From Heliocidaris tuberculata (taxonomy: Eukaryota; Echinodermata; Echinoidea; Camarodonta; Echinometridae), in NCBI GenBank assembly GCA_025618425.1, contig CM046836.1, forward strand, positions 12,197,176 to 12,261,175: 64,000 bases of DNA. Reading direction: 5' to 3'. Positions 36,891 to 48,419 of the stretch are shown in pieces; position 1 is the stretch's first letter; every line of letters begins with the position of its first letter. A model generated the notes under the pieces. It made no database searches. It was not told the origin of the DNA and worked only from the letters and a program-made list of their open reading frames with translations. The position numbers and the translations under genes were made by a program.

Positions 36891-37319
36891 GAATAAGACT
36901 ATACTGCTATCTGTTATTGCGTAATCTCAGAATTATCTCCAGCGCATCATGGCATCTCTCTTCTCTGGATTCTGAGTGCAGTGCACTGAGTCTGAGAGAG
37001 AGACTGAACCTGGCCTGTTGAACTCTGCTGACTTCTCACTGTGAGTGTGTTTTAAAATTTTGCTTGTGAAAGTATTTCTTATCTTTGTTCAGTGAATTCT
37101 AAACACTACAGTTCGGATCTAGTCTACCATTTACCAAGTCCAAGGGGTCCAAGCGCTCTGTCTTGAGGCTGTAACGTAAGTTTTCGTGCTGTGGAGTGTG
37201 GTTTAATTATTTTCATGTTTCCCACTGGGCCAATGTCTTTTTTCCCCCCTCTCTCTCTTACTAAATATTAAGATTAGGATAGGGACGCCAACCCCAAAAT
37301 CTATCTTTTTAATTAATCC

Positions 37320-37369
37320 GGCATAATCGTGATATAGTCCCCGCTTCAAAAAATTTCTAAGTTTTTTAG

Positions 37370-37401
<32 letters not shown>

Positions 37402-37550
37402 TTTAGGCATGTTAGGTTTTAGGGTTATGATTAGGGTTTAGGATTAGGATTAGGGTTAGGGTAGGGTTTAGGATTAGGATTAGGGTTAGGGTAGGGTTTA
37501 GGATTAGGGTTAGGGTCAGGGTATGGTGGGGACTATATCACGATTATGCC
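37320..37550. repeat. Foldback carrying telomere-like repeats
   Basis: 37320-37342 and 37528-37550 are perfect 23-bp inverted repeats (core CATAATCGTGATATAGTCCC). Between them, 37367-37520 is a run of TTAGGG and variants (TTTAGGG, TTAGGA, GTAGGG) with internal higher-order copies of GGTAGGGTTTAGGATTAGGA. Confidence 0.9.
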
Positions 37551-37619
37551 ATTAATCCTTTCTCCGCTGAATCCACGGAATCCCTAGTACTAGCTTCGGA
37601 AGTCAAAAAATGTATTAAA

Positions 37620-38125
37620 ACTCCTCTAGACAGAAATAGCCATCTGTTATGGGGAAATCTTTAATATTTCTGACATTTATCAACCTTCCCCATAGACAGA
37701 CGGCAAGACGTTATGTACACAGCAGGGGGACGATCAGCCGGTCTGCACGGCGGCCGTTTTGTAACCACCCTAGATCTACTGTTTTTTCTCCATTTCCCCT
37801 CTATTTATATACTATAGTTAGAACTATACATAATGTGGACCATTTAAAATGACAGAAATAAAATGTCAGAGGTATAAAAAGTTCAAATATTATGACTACC
37901 GAGCTGGTATAGTTGTAGTTTTTGATACCGTACGTCCGATCCACTGCACAGTGCATATCGACATACACTGGCAATACACACCGACACACACACACAATCT
38001 GTGCATTGGATTACAGAGATTGGCCACATACTACGGCTAGTACGGTCTTTCAGTCTCTATGTACGGAGGTCTAGTGGAGCCAGACGCAGTCTCAGCGGAA
38101 CAACCAACGATACAGAGAGACTGAA
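37620..38125 (+). repeat. Dispersed repeat related to 55870-55990
   Basis: 37625-37695 (CTAGACAGAAATAGCC, TATGGGGAAATCTTTAATAT, CTTCCCCATA) and 38066-38098 (GGAGGTCTAGTGGAGCCAGA) match, inverted, adjacent blocks at 55870-55990. Here about 370 bp separate the two blocks that abut in the other copy. Confidence 0.6.
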
Positions 38126-39271
38126 GCTTTTGGTCTAGGGCGAACCCAGCAAGTCCTACTTGAGGGGAAGAAGAGCAACATCACCAACGTCACATCGGGA
38201 GTACCTCAGGGCACTGTTTTAGGTCCCCTTCTGTTCTTGATTTTCATCAACAACCTCCCCGATTGTGTCTCCTCATCCATTCGACTCTATGCTGATGATG
38301 CCCTCCTATACAGAACAATTAATTCCAGCGATGACATTGAGTCCTTACATAGGGATCTCGCAAATGTTCAGGAATGGGAGAGGAAATGGCTCATGTCCTT
38401 TAATGTCGACAAATGTGAGGTGCTGAGGATTTCAAACAAGAGAAAACCTATCATCGGAGCATTCCCTTATTCCATCCATAGGACCGCCCTCCGTACGCTT
38501 GATGAAGCAAAGTACCTTGGAGTCATCCTCCACCGAAACCTCAGCTGGAAACCTCATGTTCACTCCATCTGTAAGAAGAGTAACAGCACAGTTGGCTTCC
38601 TTCAACGCAATCTGAGGAAATGCCCTGCTAGCATAAAGGAGCAAGCATATAAGACCTACATGTATGTCCGCCCAATTGTTGAGTACTCTTCTTCAGTTTG
38701 GGACCCTCATACCAAAGAGCTCACCTCACAAGATCGAAATGGTCCAGCGGCTTGCAGCCAGATTTGTGAAGGCTGACTACAACCAACAGAGCAGTGTCAC
38801 ACAAATGCTGAAAGATCTACAGTGGCAAACTCTCCATGAACGACGAGCCCACAGCAAGGTCATCATGCTGTATAAAATCGTCAATGGACTAATCGCCATT
38901 CCAGCTGCGCCGCCTTTCTTGTACCCTTCTTCCGACTCAACCAGAGGACATCACCTACAATTCAAACAACAACACTGCAGAATCCTTTCCTACCAGTACA
39001 GCTTCTTCCCCAGCGCTATCTGCTTGTGGAATGTCCTGCCTGCAACAGTGGTTTCGGCTCCGTCTACTGAATCTTTCCGGAGCCGTCTTGCACCACTCAC
39101 CCTCCGTTAGCTCTCCAGTTGAGACGCATCTTTTTACTCGCACAGTAGCCTAGTTCTTTTTCACTGCACTCAATGTCATGTGATCTTGTGATTGCGGCCT
39201 CAACAATCAAGTACGACTATACTCTGCAAAGAGGACTGCATGTACTCAACGGAAGAAGAAGAAGAAGAAGA
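38126..39271 (+). pseudogene. 5'-truncated non-LTR retrotransposon (CR1/jockey group)
   Basis: The frame from 38126 encodes a reverse transcriptase C-terminal half: TSGVPQGTVLGPLLF, LYADDALLY (catalytic YADD), WLMSFNVDKCEVL, YLGVILHRNLSWKPHV. A shift near 38728 moves it into the frame ending at TAG 39108-39110 (MVQRLAARFV, LWNVLPATVV, FRSRL). The endonuclease and N-terminal part are missing. The 3' end is a (GAA)n tail at 39251-39271, typical of LINEs ending in a microsatellite. Truncated on integration and inactive. Confidence 0.9.
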
Positions 39272-39273
39272 AG

Positions 39274-39833
39274 TATGGTGGTGGATCCAGTGTCCGAACA
39301 CTTTTCAGAAAATCAACGATAGCAAATAAAATATCAAACGAATATCTGTCAAACTTACCTAATGAATGCTCTAAGTCCTACAGAAAAAGAAGTTGATGGA
39401 ATGTTAAAAAGACAACGTAGATTTAATACGATATTCCCTTCCGAGTGAACCCCTTCCCAACGACGCGGCGTTTTGGTCACTTGAAAAAGGTAGTGTATTT
39501 CCGAACGTGTGAAACCTATGGGAAAAAGACACAACCTTTGTTTCAATAGTGTGGTTTTCATACGCGTAATCCCACGCGTATGAAAACCCATTTTAGGCGC
39601 TTAACTGTACACGTTCGTTAATACAATCTGTTCGGAATTACAATCCTTGACTATAACAGACGGATCTTTTGTCAGTAATAATAAAATGTGCGCGAAATAT
39701 GGTTACCCCATCAACTTCTTTTTCTGTAGGACTTTGAGCATTCATTATGTCAGTTTGACAGATATTCGTTTGATATTTTATTTGCTATCGTTGATTTTCT
39801 GAAAAGTGTTCGGACACTGGATCCACCACCATA
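39274..39833. mobile_element. Long-TIR element, 560 bp
   Basis: 39274-39399 and 39708-39833 are 126-bp inverted repeats with few mismatches (tips TATGGTGGTGGATCCAGTGT). Starting in the left TIR (39361) is a short frame [13 protein letters not shown]... that is also readable in the related segments at 30307-30570 and 36195-36458 (87 codons each). An inner palindrome (TTTTCATACGCG, CGCGTATGAAAA) lies near 39555-39585. No recognisable transposase; no clear target duplication. Confidence 0.8.
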
Positions 39834-39839
39834 CCATGT

Positions 39840-39982
39840 GTACTGATTACGAATGTCAAAGTTATTCTTATTGCATTGTTTATCCAATTTCATTCAAACT
39901 CTCGCCATTCCTTTTCTCTGATTTGTCTAATTTTTTCTCTTCATCCAACTCAACTTCTCAAAAAGGTTGGATTACCCTTTTT
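39840..39982 (-). repeat. Truncated arm of a TTAA-type foldback
   Basis: GTTATTCTTATTGCATTG, TTCATTCAAACTCTCGCCAT and a terminal AAGGTTGGATTACCCTTT match the right arm of 17580-18167. The other arm is missing. Confidence 0.6.
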
Positions 39983-40304
39983 TTTCATTTAACTTAAACT
40001 TAATCCCCAGACTTCTTAAGGGCTGCAGGGCATCCATCTATGTGTTTGATGAACATGGTGAAGTACAATAATTATTAGGTTTGAGAAGAAAACCTAAAAT
40101 GATTCAGCTTGTGTCTCTCATTTTACATGTATTTGCATCTCACAGAGTTAAATGATGAAAAGGTGAATTTCAAGCATGATAACTGGAGTCTGCTGTTATA
40201 CAAAACTGTTTTACTTTAAGCAGTAAAAATTTTCCTTTTTAAATTTCATCGTTGTGTGTCACTACCAGGCTACTCTTGGTAAATAGGAGAAGTTCAACAA
40301 TCAG

Positions 40305-43300
40305 ATGATGGCCGCCAGACAGTTCCTTCAAAGAGGACTCTTGAGACCAGCTGCATGGACCCAGGGGAGAAAGGTTTACCAGAGGCCCATTTCTATGGTA
40401 ACACGTCTGAAACCTGCATTGATGGCACCAGTTGTGCAAAGGTGAAAACCATTGAGCTGTTATATAAAACAATGATGAAGCAAATACAATTTATTCAAGT
40501 TCTTTGTTTTAAAAGGGTGGAATCAGGGGACAGTTTTCAGGAGAATAATTTGAGCAAGTCAAGTCAATAAATAATATGTTTTGAAAAACTGAAATTCATG
40601 GCAGACAATGAAAATGTATCTTAGATTATCCATCTGGGTCCAGTTTCTTGAAACCGCCATAAGTCTAAGTTCTTGGACATCCCATAGAAACGAATTATAT
40701 AGAATTAACGTGCCTTTCAATGGGATGTCCATGAACTTAGACTTCTGACGGTTTCGGGAAACAGGCCTCTGATATGCAAACTGAGTTGTGGTAAACAGCA
40801 TAGTCATGGCAACATACATGTACATTCAGCTGCAAGTACATTTCAAACATGTGAATGAACTCCGAAATAAGTGAGTTTTCTGCCATGTGTACTTTATAAA
40901 ATAATAAGACGCAAAATACTTTTGGTGATGCAGGAGAGCAAAAAGCACAAAGAGGGATGTGGCAGAACATTGATCATCTTCTCATATCAAAATACATGTC
41001 AAAATCGCAGTTGCCCAAGTTACAGGGTTGATTTGAATGGTTTATCAGAAATTCAAATGCATATGAAGTGACAATATGTTACAGAAAAAGGAGTTGATAA
41101 TAAACCTAATGTACATTAACATTCCCTTCTGTATTTCCACTTACTCATACCTAGGATCCCACAGTTCATCAATTCCTCAGCACCGTTTCACAGCAGCAGC
41201 CGTTGTCTTGATGAGAATAACTTCATCATCCAAGACCGGGATGACTTCCAGGAGAAGGTCCTAAACAGTGACTCTGTTGTCATCGTTGACTTCCATGCAG
41301 AGTAAGTTCAAAGATTTAATTTGTTCAAGTTCATTAAAGGAAAAGTCAACCCTGATATCAACTTGGTTTTAAAAGAAGCAGAAAAATAAAAGAAACAGAT
41401 CCATGAAAGTTTGAGCAAAATACGATAAGAAATAAGAAAGTTATGAATTTTTGAATTTGTAATCAATCAAACACAAATTGGCAACTCCTTGACGTATCTT
41501 GCAAGCTCATCTCACATTTGCCCTGTACTGAAAAAAATCATAAATTCCTATTTTCTCTCTAAAAAATACATGCACCCTAGATATCATTTCACTTATGCTT
41601 TTACACAAACCTGTATGATATAAATCTACTCCTTAATCAAAAACAAAGAAAATGGAAATTTGTGAATTTTTGTGTATGGAGCAATTGGGAGAGGAGCTCC
41701 CATCACTGAGTTGCCAGTGTGTGTTTGATTGATTAAAACTTCAAAAATTCATAACTTCATTATTTCTTATCGGATTTTGCTCAAACTTTCATTGATCTGT
41801 TACTTACATGTAATTCAAATCCCCAAACTTTCTTCTTTGTAATTGTGGCTGCCTCTACTTCGAGGAGTTTCCTAGTTCACGTACTTCAATGATACAAGTT
41901 TTGAGTCTATATTTGAATCGTAACGTTATTAATAACTTTATTACAGAGAATAAAGTGAGATATATGGGTGCAGAGTATTGGAGTAATAATTATATACAAG
42001 CAGATATACGAGTAGTACACGAGTAGTAAGCGAGTAGATATACGAGTAGTAAACGAGTAGATTACATTCTGCAATATAAACAAAAGAATGTAATAGAAAC
42101 AATTAATACGCATTCATTTATACATGTAATTATTGTATAATTATGATTGAATGAACAACTAAATGGACTTACCAATTAGTAGGGCTTTATTACTTTTACT
42201 GTTTAGACGTCTTACCGCAACTTCAACTTATCCGCAACTGATTAGCCATTTAATATAATTCAAATTAAATGCGTATTGCGTACCATGCGTTGTGCGCCCT
42301 AACACAAGATTACAACCTATGGTTACAACAGTTCGTGCACAAATATAAGAACTTATTATGACGTTTATACTATAATCTGCAGATTGATGCTGCAGTTACA
42401 GTAATTCTATATTTCTTTTTATTTTATTGAAACAATAGGTCCTTGATATTATTAAATTAGGGGCTATTTTAGATTCCAAATGGTTCAATTCCTTCATTCT
42501 TTTTGTCAGATGTTCTTGCTGAACATCATTCCATCATATTTTTCCATCATTTTTTTTTTCAGCTAAATGTTGAGATGCACCTTGCATGTTCCACAAACAA
42601 ATATCTCTGAAATGCAGACTCCACAAGAACGTTTGATATAGTATGTTTTGTTCATATTGGAAATATATAGAAACTAATAAAGTAAATCTATTTTCAGCCC
42701 CCTTTGATCCATCCCAATACTGTGGTTACTTTACCATCAACCCACTTAATACTAAGCCTTAAAGTGTACCAACCACCTGAAAAGAGAATTTGTATACTGC
42801 TAGGAAGTATAAAATTAACCTCAAAGAACTTTATCTGAAATTCTATAAGTCAACAGTTTAGGAGTATGAAGGAAATAAAGGATAACATGAAGGTGCCCGC
42901 GCGGAACCGAACCTCTGAGTTCGGTTCCGCTCGAGCACCTTCATGTTCGCCTTATCTTGGCGAGCATGTACGGGTGCGTTGAGTAGTCTACACATGAGTC
43001 GCTTTTATGCTTATAGAGAGTATAATTAAACTTGTAATATCTCTTTATAGAAGTGATATTCGAAGCCCATATTTGGAATATAGTAGAATGACATGGAACC
43101 TCTAACATACAGAGTAAAATATTTTTTGATGATTGGTACCCTTTAAATAACTGGAAATCTGGAAATATGTGGAAAATACTTGTATCCAACAGGTTAATGT
43201 CAACCATGGTTAGAAATATAAATTTATTTGAAAATTTGTATGTCGTGGGCCAGAGGATGATAATATAATATTCCGCTTTTATATAGCGCCTAATACATTG

Positions 43301-43645
43301 GTGATGTCTCTAAGCGCTTTACAGTGCTCATTTCATGTTGTATCTTTATGTCCACTCAAACTGTAGTACCTACTGCATTTATGCATAAATTTGAATAATC
43401 TTTACAGATGGTGCAACCCGTGCAAGGCTCTTGCCCCAGTCCTCGATGCAGTACTCCAGAATACGAAGGGACAGGTCAAGCTAGCCAAGGTTGACATCGA
43501 TGAACTCCAGGACCTGGCCATCGGCTTCGGGGTTGACTCCGTCCCCACCATCATGGCTTTCAAGGGAGGTCAGAAGGTGTCAAAGTTCATCGGATATCAG
43601 AGCCAGGATAAGGTGGAAGCATTTGTGGAGAAATTGCTTACGTGA
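40305..43645 (+). CDS. TXN2: Mitochondrial thioredoxin (thioredoxin-2)
   Basis: Three coding exons: 40305-40441, 41155-41301 and 43408-43645 (522 bp, 173 residues), with phases 2 and 2 matching across both introns. Residues 1 to about 60 are rich in Arg, Ser and hydrophobics with almost no acidic residues, as in a mitochondrial presequence. The thioredoxin fold follows: VVIVDFHAEWCNPCK with the redox cysteines C97 and C100, KVDIDELQDLAIGFGV, and the cis-proline P141 (SVPT). The active site is WCNPC rather than WCGPC; I recall the same variant in insect mitochondrial thioredoxins. It would reduce protein disulfides in the matrix with thioredoxin reductase 2. Two in-frame ATGs (40305, 40308) are possible starts; the acceptor near 40285 suggests a noncoding 5' exon upstream. 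Poly(A) signals: AATAAA at 43942, 45062 and 45105. Divergent from OGFOD3. Confidence 0.95.
40634..40770. repeat. GGGCCC-type foldback, copy d (divergent)
   Basis: CTGGGTCCAGTTTCTTGAAACCG pairs imperfectly with CGGTTTCGGGAAACAGGCCT; the arms CTAAGTTCTTGGACATCCCA and TGGGATGTCCATGAACTTAG pair closely. TXN2 intron 1. Lacks the central CCAATC motif of the other copies. Confidence 0.7.
41334..41800. repeat. TTAA-type foldback in TXN2 intron 2
   Basis: Starts ATTAAAGGAAAAGTCAACCC. The arms pair: GATAAGAAATAAGAAAGTTA (41426 on) with ATTATTTCTTATC (41758 on), and CAATCAAACACAAATTGGCA with TGCCAGTGTGTGTTTGATTG. The outer right tip is degraded. Confidence 0.7.
42759..43146 (-). repeat. Foldback-ended dispersed repeat, copy 2
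   Basis: Inverted copy of 332-698, TTAAAGTGTACCAACCACCT to TTGGTACCCTTTAA. Its core contains a strong hairpin, AGGTGCCCGCGCGGAACCGA pairing with TCGGTTCCGCTCGAGCACCT. TXN2 intron 2. Confidence 0.75.
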
Positions 43646-44624
43646 GAAGAGTTAATGGAGCATTTTATATCATCAACAAGGGACAATCATGGACATTTGT
43701 ATGATATTTTCCCCCAATTTTTTATTGAGAACATGATCGTACACCATTGATATGCAGGCTTTTAGCCAGGATTTCACAATTGGGTGTCCACATTGAAAGA
43801 TAAGGAGTAAAAAAAAAGGGGGGGCATCTATTAAATGTGGATTTTGAAAACATTATATTTCTCATTCCACAAGAAACAGGCATCTTTTAGATGCCAGACT
43901 CCTCCCTGGCTAAAAGCCTGTTACTACATGTAGATTGAGGAAATAAAAAGAAAGATTATTTTCTAGTAATAGATATTCAAATATTGTACAAAAAAGATTA
44001 TCTTGATTGCTCATCATAATTGTGCATAATTTGTCATGTTATTAGGGTTTTAGAAGAGAGAAACTCCATTTTTGTTGCCCAATCAATTATACAATGATAG
44101 AGAGTGATCATTTTAAAAGAGGGTGCCTATTCAAACAAGAGACTTTATATACTTGTATATATTAAAGGCTAAGCCATTTTCAAGAGTTTATGTACATCAA
44201 CATAGAATTGCTGTTTATAATTATGTACTGTGTAAAGCTAGACAAGTGCTGTTTGCTGAGTACTAGATTCATGACAATTCATTGCATCATATTATGATAC
44301 CTTACATCATTAAGTAATGATTTTCATCTGCCTTTTAAATGTCTGCTTTTGAGCTCCACAGATGGTACCATGGTAATTAGCTCCTTACTCTATAATACTA
44401 TAATAATCCTCCACAGTTTTATGTCATATCACATATAAGACTGTAGATGAACTTCCAAAGTAGCAATGAATTCATTTTCCTAGCTTTAGCTGTTGCAGCC
44501 ATTAATAGTGCAAATTACATTTCAAGGAATAAAATCATGCCACGTATCCATTTAAATGCTGGTTTCAGAGAGGCAACTGTAGATAAAATGTATAGTTTAA
44601 GGACATACATGTACTCTTCATGCA

Positions 44625-44686
44625 GTGATCAGAACCCTCAACCTCTTCACTGGAAGTCACATGAATGAACCACTACACTACGATGC
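44625..44686 (-). repeat. tRNA-like SINE head
   Basis: On the minus strand, TAGTGTAGTGG (box A type) is followed about 40 bp later by GAGGGTTCTGATC (box B type). Likely a SINE remnant downstream of TXN2. Confidence 0.5.
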
Positions 44687-45289
44687 TTCCACGTAAAATG
44701 TCAAGATAGACTTATTTTCCTATGAGACCATATAGCATCCCAGGGGATGATTTTGGAAAAAAACGAAGCAGTTTTGGAGGTTGAAAGTAAGCATGGACAT
44801 AGTTACATAGTTATTACCCTTGATGGTACCTTGTTGGGAAGAATTTGCCCTTGATATTCTTTTTTTTTTACAGCACAAAGAGTGTTAATGCACTGGCGAG
44901 AAACCTGTGCCACATATTACTAGTCAGTGTTGCCTTCTTCACCTGTGTTTATCACTCATATTTCACTGATGTATGCATATCGTACCATGATATACTATAA
45001 TTTTTATTGTGCCGTTATGTATCACCTTTGTAGGGGATTCATCAGTTGCACTCCCAGCTGTAATAAATTCTTAAGGTGTATGTGATTATTTTTATATAGA
45101 TTCTAATAAAACAGTTATGGAACAGGAATACAATTCATTAGACTTTTTGACAAGAAAAGTGTCACATGAATTTAAGTGTTCATGATTTTTTGTAAGATTT
45201 GAAGGCTCTCATACAAGTATTATTATGGCCATAACTTAGAAATCAAGAAGTAATGAAGAAATAATCCGTGGACGAGGATGTAAAAGAAC

Positions 45290-45431
45290 GGGGCCTCTTG
45301 CATAAAAAGTTGCAATTAAACGCAACTCAAAAAATTAAATGCAAGTCCCAAATACGCGATCCTGATTGGTTGAAAATTGCATTTAATTTTTTGAGTTGCG
45401 TTTAATCGCAACTTTTTATGCAAGAGGGCCC
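45290..45431. repeat. GGGCCC-ended foldback, copy e
   Basis: GGGGCCTCTTGCATAAAAAG pairs with TTTTTATGCAAGAGGGCCC; arms contain AAACGCAACTCAAAAAATTA; central TGATTGGTTG. Close relative of 61909-62055. Confidence 0.88.
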
Positions 45432-45435
45432 AGGA

Positions 45436-45540
45436 TGGAGAGAGGGAGAAGAGAAAAGAGGGAGGGAGGGAGAAGAGAAAAGAGGGAGGGAGGGAGGGAG
45501 GGAGGGAGACACAGGGACACAAAGAGAGAGACAGAAAAAG
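45436..45540 (+). repeat. Purine-rich GAGG/GAGA low-complexity tract
   Basis: About 100 bp of GAGGGAGG, AGAAGAGAAAAG and GAGACAG repeats; abuts foldback copy e. Produces long spurious frames on both strands. Confidence 0.85.
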
Positions 45541-45663
45541 GCATAAAAATATTTCGGATTTATTACAAGGAGAATTTTGATACGCCATAATATAATAAGG
45601 GGGAAGTAAAGACCATAGAAATACATTTAGCTTGATGAATTATTACGAGATAGGAGATGTCAT

Positions 45664-47240
45664 CTTTTTTTTTTTTTTAATGCTTTTTTGCCTTTATTCA
45701 GACGAGAAAATTGTACAGAGATACATTATTTTTCATACATTGTAAACACAATACATAATTCAATCCAAAACAAATAATACAATGCAAAATCTGCAATCTG
45801 AATAAAGATTGCAGATTGCTATTGCAATATAGTGGTATAGCGCCCTCACTTGTTGAATAATTGTGGTAAATTGACATTGATATCAATATTTTGTTTTATA
45901 ATACAAAGCATTTAGTATAAAGAAAAGTAACAATCATATGGAAATGAAATGGAAACGAAATGGAAACAAAGAGAGAAAATATAGCAAAATCATAATAGGA
46001 TTACTCAGATTTAACATGTGACAAATTATATAACATTATCAAGTTGGATATCATATTGATATAAATGAAATAGAAAATCATAATGTCACTACTCATATTC
46101 AACATGTGACAAACTATTATCATATTGATATAAACAATGCAATAGAAAATCATAATAGGACTAACATGAGACAAATCATATAACATAGTATATCAATCTG
46201 GAGTATTATACTGATATTAATGATTGGGTCAAAACAATATAATCAGGGAATCAAAAATCCCCACGGGTATTTGGATTGAAATATCTGCACAGAGCAATCA
46301 ATTGCATTTTCATTGTCCAATTTCATGATTTTTACAACTTTCTCTTCCTTATTAAAATCTTTGAATGCTTCATATATTTCAGTCATCTCTGTAAAAAAAA
46401 ATGTACCCCCGTATTTCTTTCAATACTACATCTCGTACATTCCATTATAATGTGAAATTCATCTCCAACTTTTCCCATATTACATTAATTACAAATTCGT
46501 AGATGAGAGGTGATTTTTTTTTTCTAGACGCTTATGTCTTCCGGTTTCTATTGGTAGGTTGTGTGAGCTAATTCTAAGTCGACATATATTTTTGCGTAGT
46601 TTGTAATTTTTAACATGGGCCAAGTATTTGTCTGTGTTTATATCCTGCTTGAATAATCTATATGTTCTAAGTTTTTTAGTGTTTTTTTTTTTCCATTACC
46701 GTGTCTACAATCACTGCATAAATCCATCTTGAGCTGACAATCATATAAATTTATCATTTTCATTTCTATTTCTTCTCCAAAAGTGTTGTCACTATCTGTA
46801 ATATCTTCTAATTCTAAACATTTATTATTGTCTGTCATCTACATATGATTTACATTCCCTGTGCAGCTGGTACACGTTCCCTAGCCAACATACAGGTTTT
46901 GGGGTTACCATTTTTTTGGTTTTGTTTTTTGTTTTTTGTTTTCTTGAAAAGAGTGATAGAGTATAGCGAATCGTTATCTATACTTTTCATTCGTGAATAA
47001 TATTGTGCTAAATTTCTGTAGATATGTGTGATCAGAGGGTATGCCCCTACTTCGGCTAACATCACTCATCACTGCCAGTTGACTTCTTTCCTTATTGACA
47101 CCTAATATTATAATTATATTAACCATCGGAGATGAACATTTATACATTGCAGTATGAAATCCATGCATATAACAAAATTTGAATATTAGAGTTGCCGTAT
47201 AAAGATTCTCAAATATATAATGACGTTGAGGCATTCAAAA
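45664..47240 (-). pseudogene. Degraded non-LTR retrotransposon, C-terminal part
   Basis: Minus-strand fragments in several frames match the C-terminal region common to many invertebrate LINE polyproteins: MLAEVGAYPLITHIYRNLAQ (about 47060-47005), CRLRISSHNLPIETGRH (about 46585-46535) and MGKVGDEFHIIMECTR (about 46485-46440). Frameshifts, stops and T-runs separate them. Leftward is a 3' UTR ending in AATAAAGGC and an A-tail (plus-strand T-run, 45665-45679). Inactive. Confidence 0.7.
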
Positions 47241-47335
47241 ACGTTTCCTCATGATTCTTTTGAATTAAATCGTTGAAAAGGTCTAGCTATAGTGGGGTAG
47301 GGATAACATTCATGGGTATAGGCTACTTTTCTTGA
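47148..47335 (+). repeat. Local direct duplication, copy 1
   Basis: Matches 47537-47705 (GCCGTATAAAGATTCTCAAA, GTAGGGATAACATT) with about 10-15 percent difference; a (TA)n/(AC)n tract at 47441-47531 lies between the copies. Confidence 0.8.
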
Positions 47336-47440
47336 AGGTTTTTCTTTTCCTACCTTTGCTTTTTGCTTTTTCATATACTTCATTTCAATGTTTTAGTTAA
47401 ACTGTCCCTAACTTCTTTTACTTTTTAAAAATCTCGTGAA

Positions 47441-47443
47441 AAG

Positions 47444-47531
<88 letters not shown>
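47441..47531 (+). repeat. (TA)n / (AC)n microsatellite
   Basis: Alternating TA broken by short ACACAC runs; separates the two copies of the local duplication. Confidence 0.95.
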
Positions 47532-47536
47532 TCAGT

Positions 47537-47705
47537 ATAAAATGCATGCATATAGCAAAATTTGAATTATAGAAGTGGCCGTATAAAGATTCTCAAATAC
47601 ATAATGATGTTCAGGCATTCACAAACGTTACCTCATGATTCCTTTGAATTAATAAGTTGTTGAAGAAGGTCTAGTGGGGGTAGGGATAACATTAATCGAT
47701 CAATA
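47537..47705 (+). repeat. Local direct duplication, copy 2
   Basis: Second copy of 47148-47335, same orientation. Both correspond to the upstream part of the LINE remnant on the minus strand. Confidence 0.8.
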
Positions 47706-47960
47706 AAAGGTTTGGTATATAGGCTATACACGATGAAACCCGTGCATTGGAATATATTATTTTTTTATTTTTTTTATTTTTGTTTTAAACATAATAATGA
47801 TAATAATACCTGCATTTATATGGCGCCTTTCCAGTTATGGTAACTGATCAAAGCGCTTTACAGTGTATTATTACCCCGGTCATTGGATCCAGTTACGATT
47901 CTGGACTTTCTCCACATTCTCCACTCCACTAGGGAGCATTCCAGTCTGGCGGCCATTGTA

Positions 47961-48007
47961 CACATACACACACACACACCCACACACGCTCACACACGCA
48001 CACACGC

Positions 48008-48087
<80 letters not shown>

Positions 48088-48088
48088 G

Positions 48089-48149
<61 letters not shown>
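47961..48149 (+). repeat. (CA)n(TA)n microsatellite
   Basis: About 190 bp of CA then TA repeats. Preceded by a motif ATGGCGCC...AAAGCGCTTTACAGTG (47820-47864), also seen in variant form at 43280-43325. Long frames across it are artefacts. Confidence 0.97.
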
Positions 48150-48419
48150 TAGTATACAATCAAAACAAAACAAAAACAAAAAACAAAACAAAAAACAAAA
48201 AACACAACAACAACACCAATGCATATGTGCACGCAACATTCAACATTATACTAGCAGATATAAAAAGAATTGATGCCGCTCTAAATAACATTCACCGCCA
48301 TGTCTCTTCCTGTTTCCCTGATCTGCCAGAACTGCATATACTTTCATGATAAGGCCAATGGAAACGATATTTTTACTGGGGGTGCTGTGAGTGTTAGCAT
48401 ACATTTTTTCCCCAGTTGC

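Noticed and set aside
45316..45626. Frames of 64-90 codons around a GAGG-rich tract
   Set aside because: Low-complexity purine repeats open in several frames; no protein-like sequence.
47863..48350. Overlapping frames of 76-136 codons on both strands
   Set aside because: They are translations of (CA)n/(TA)n repeats (HTHTHT, IYIYIY) and not genes.
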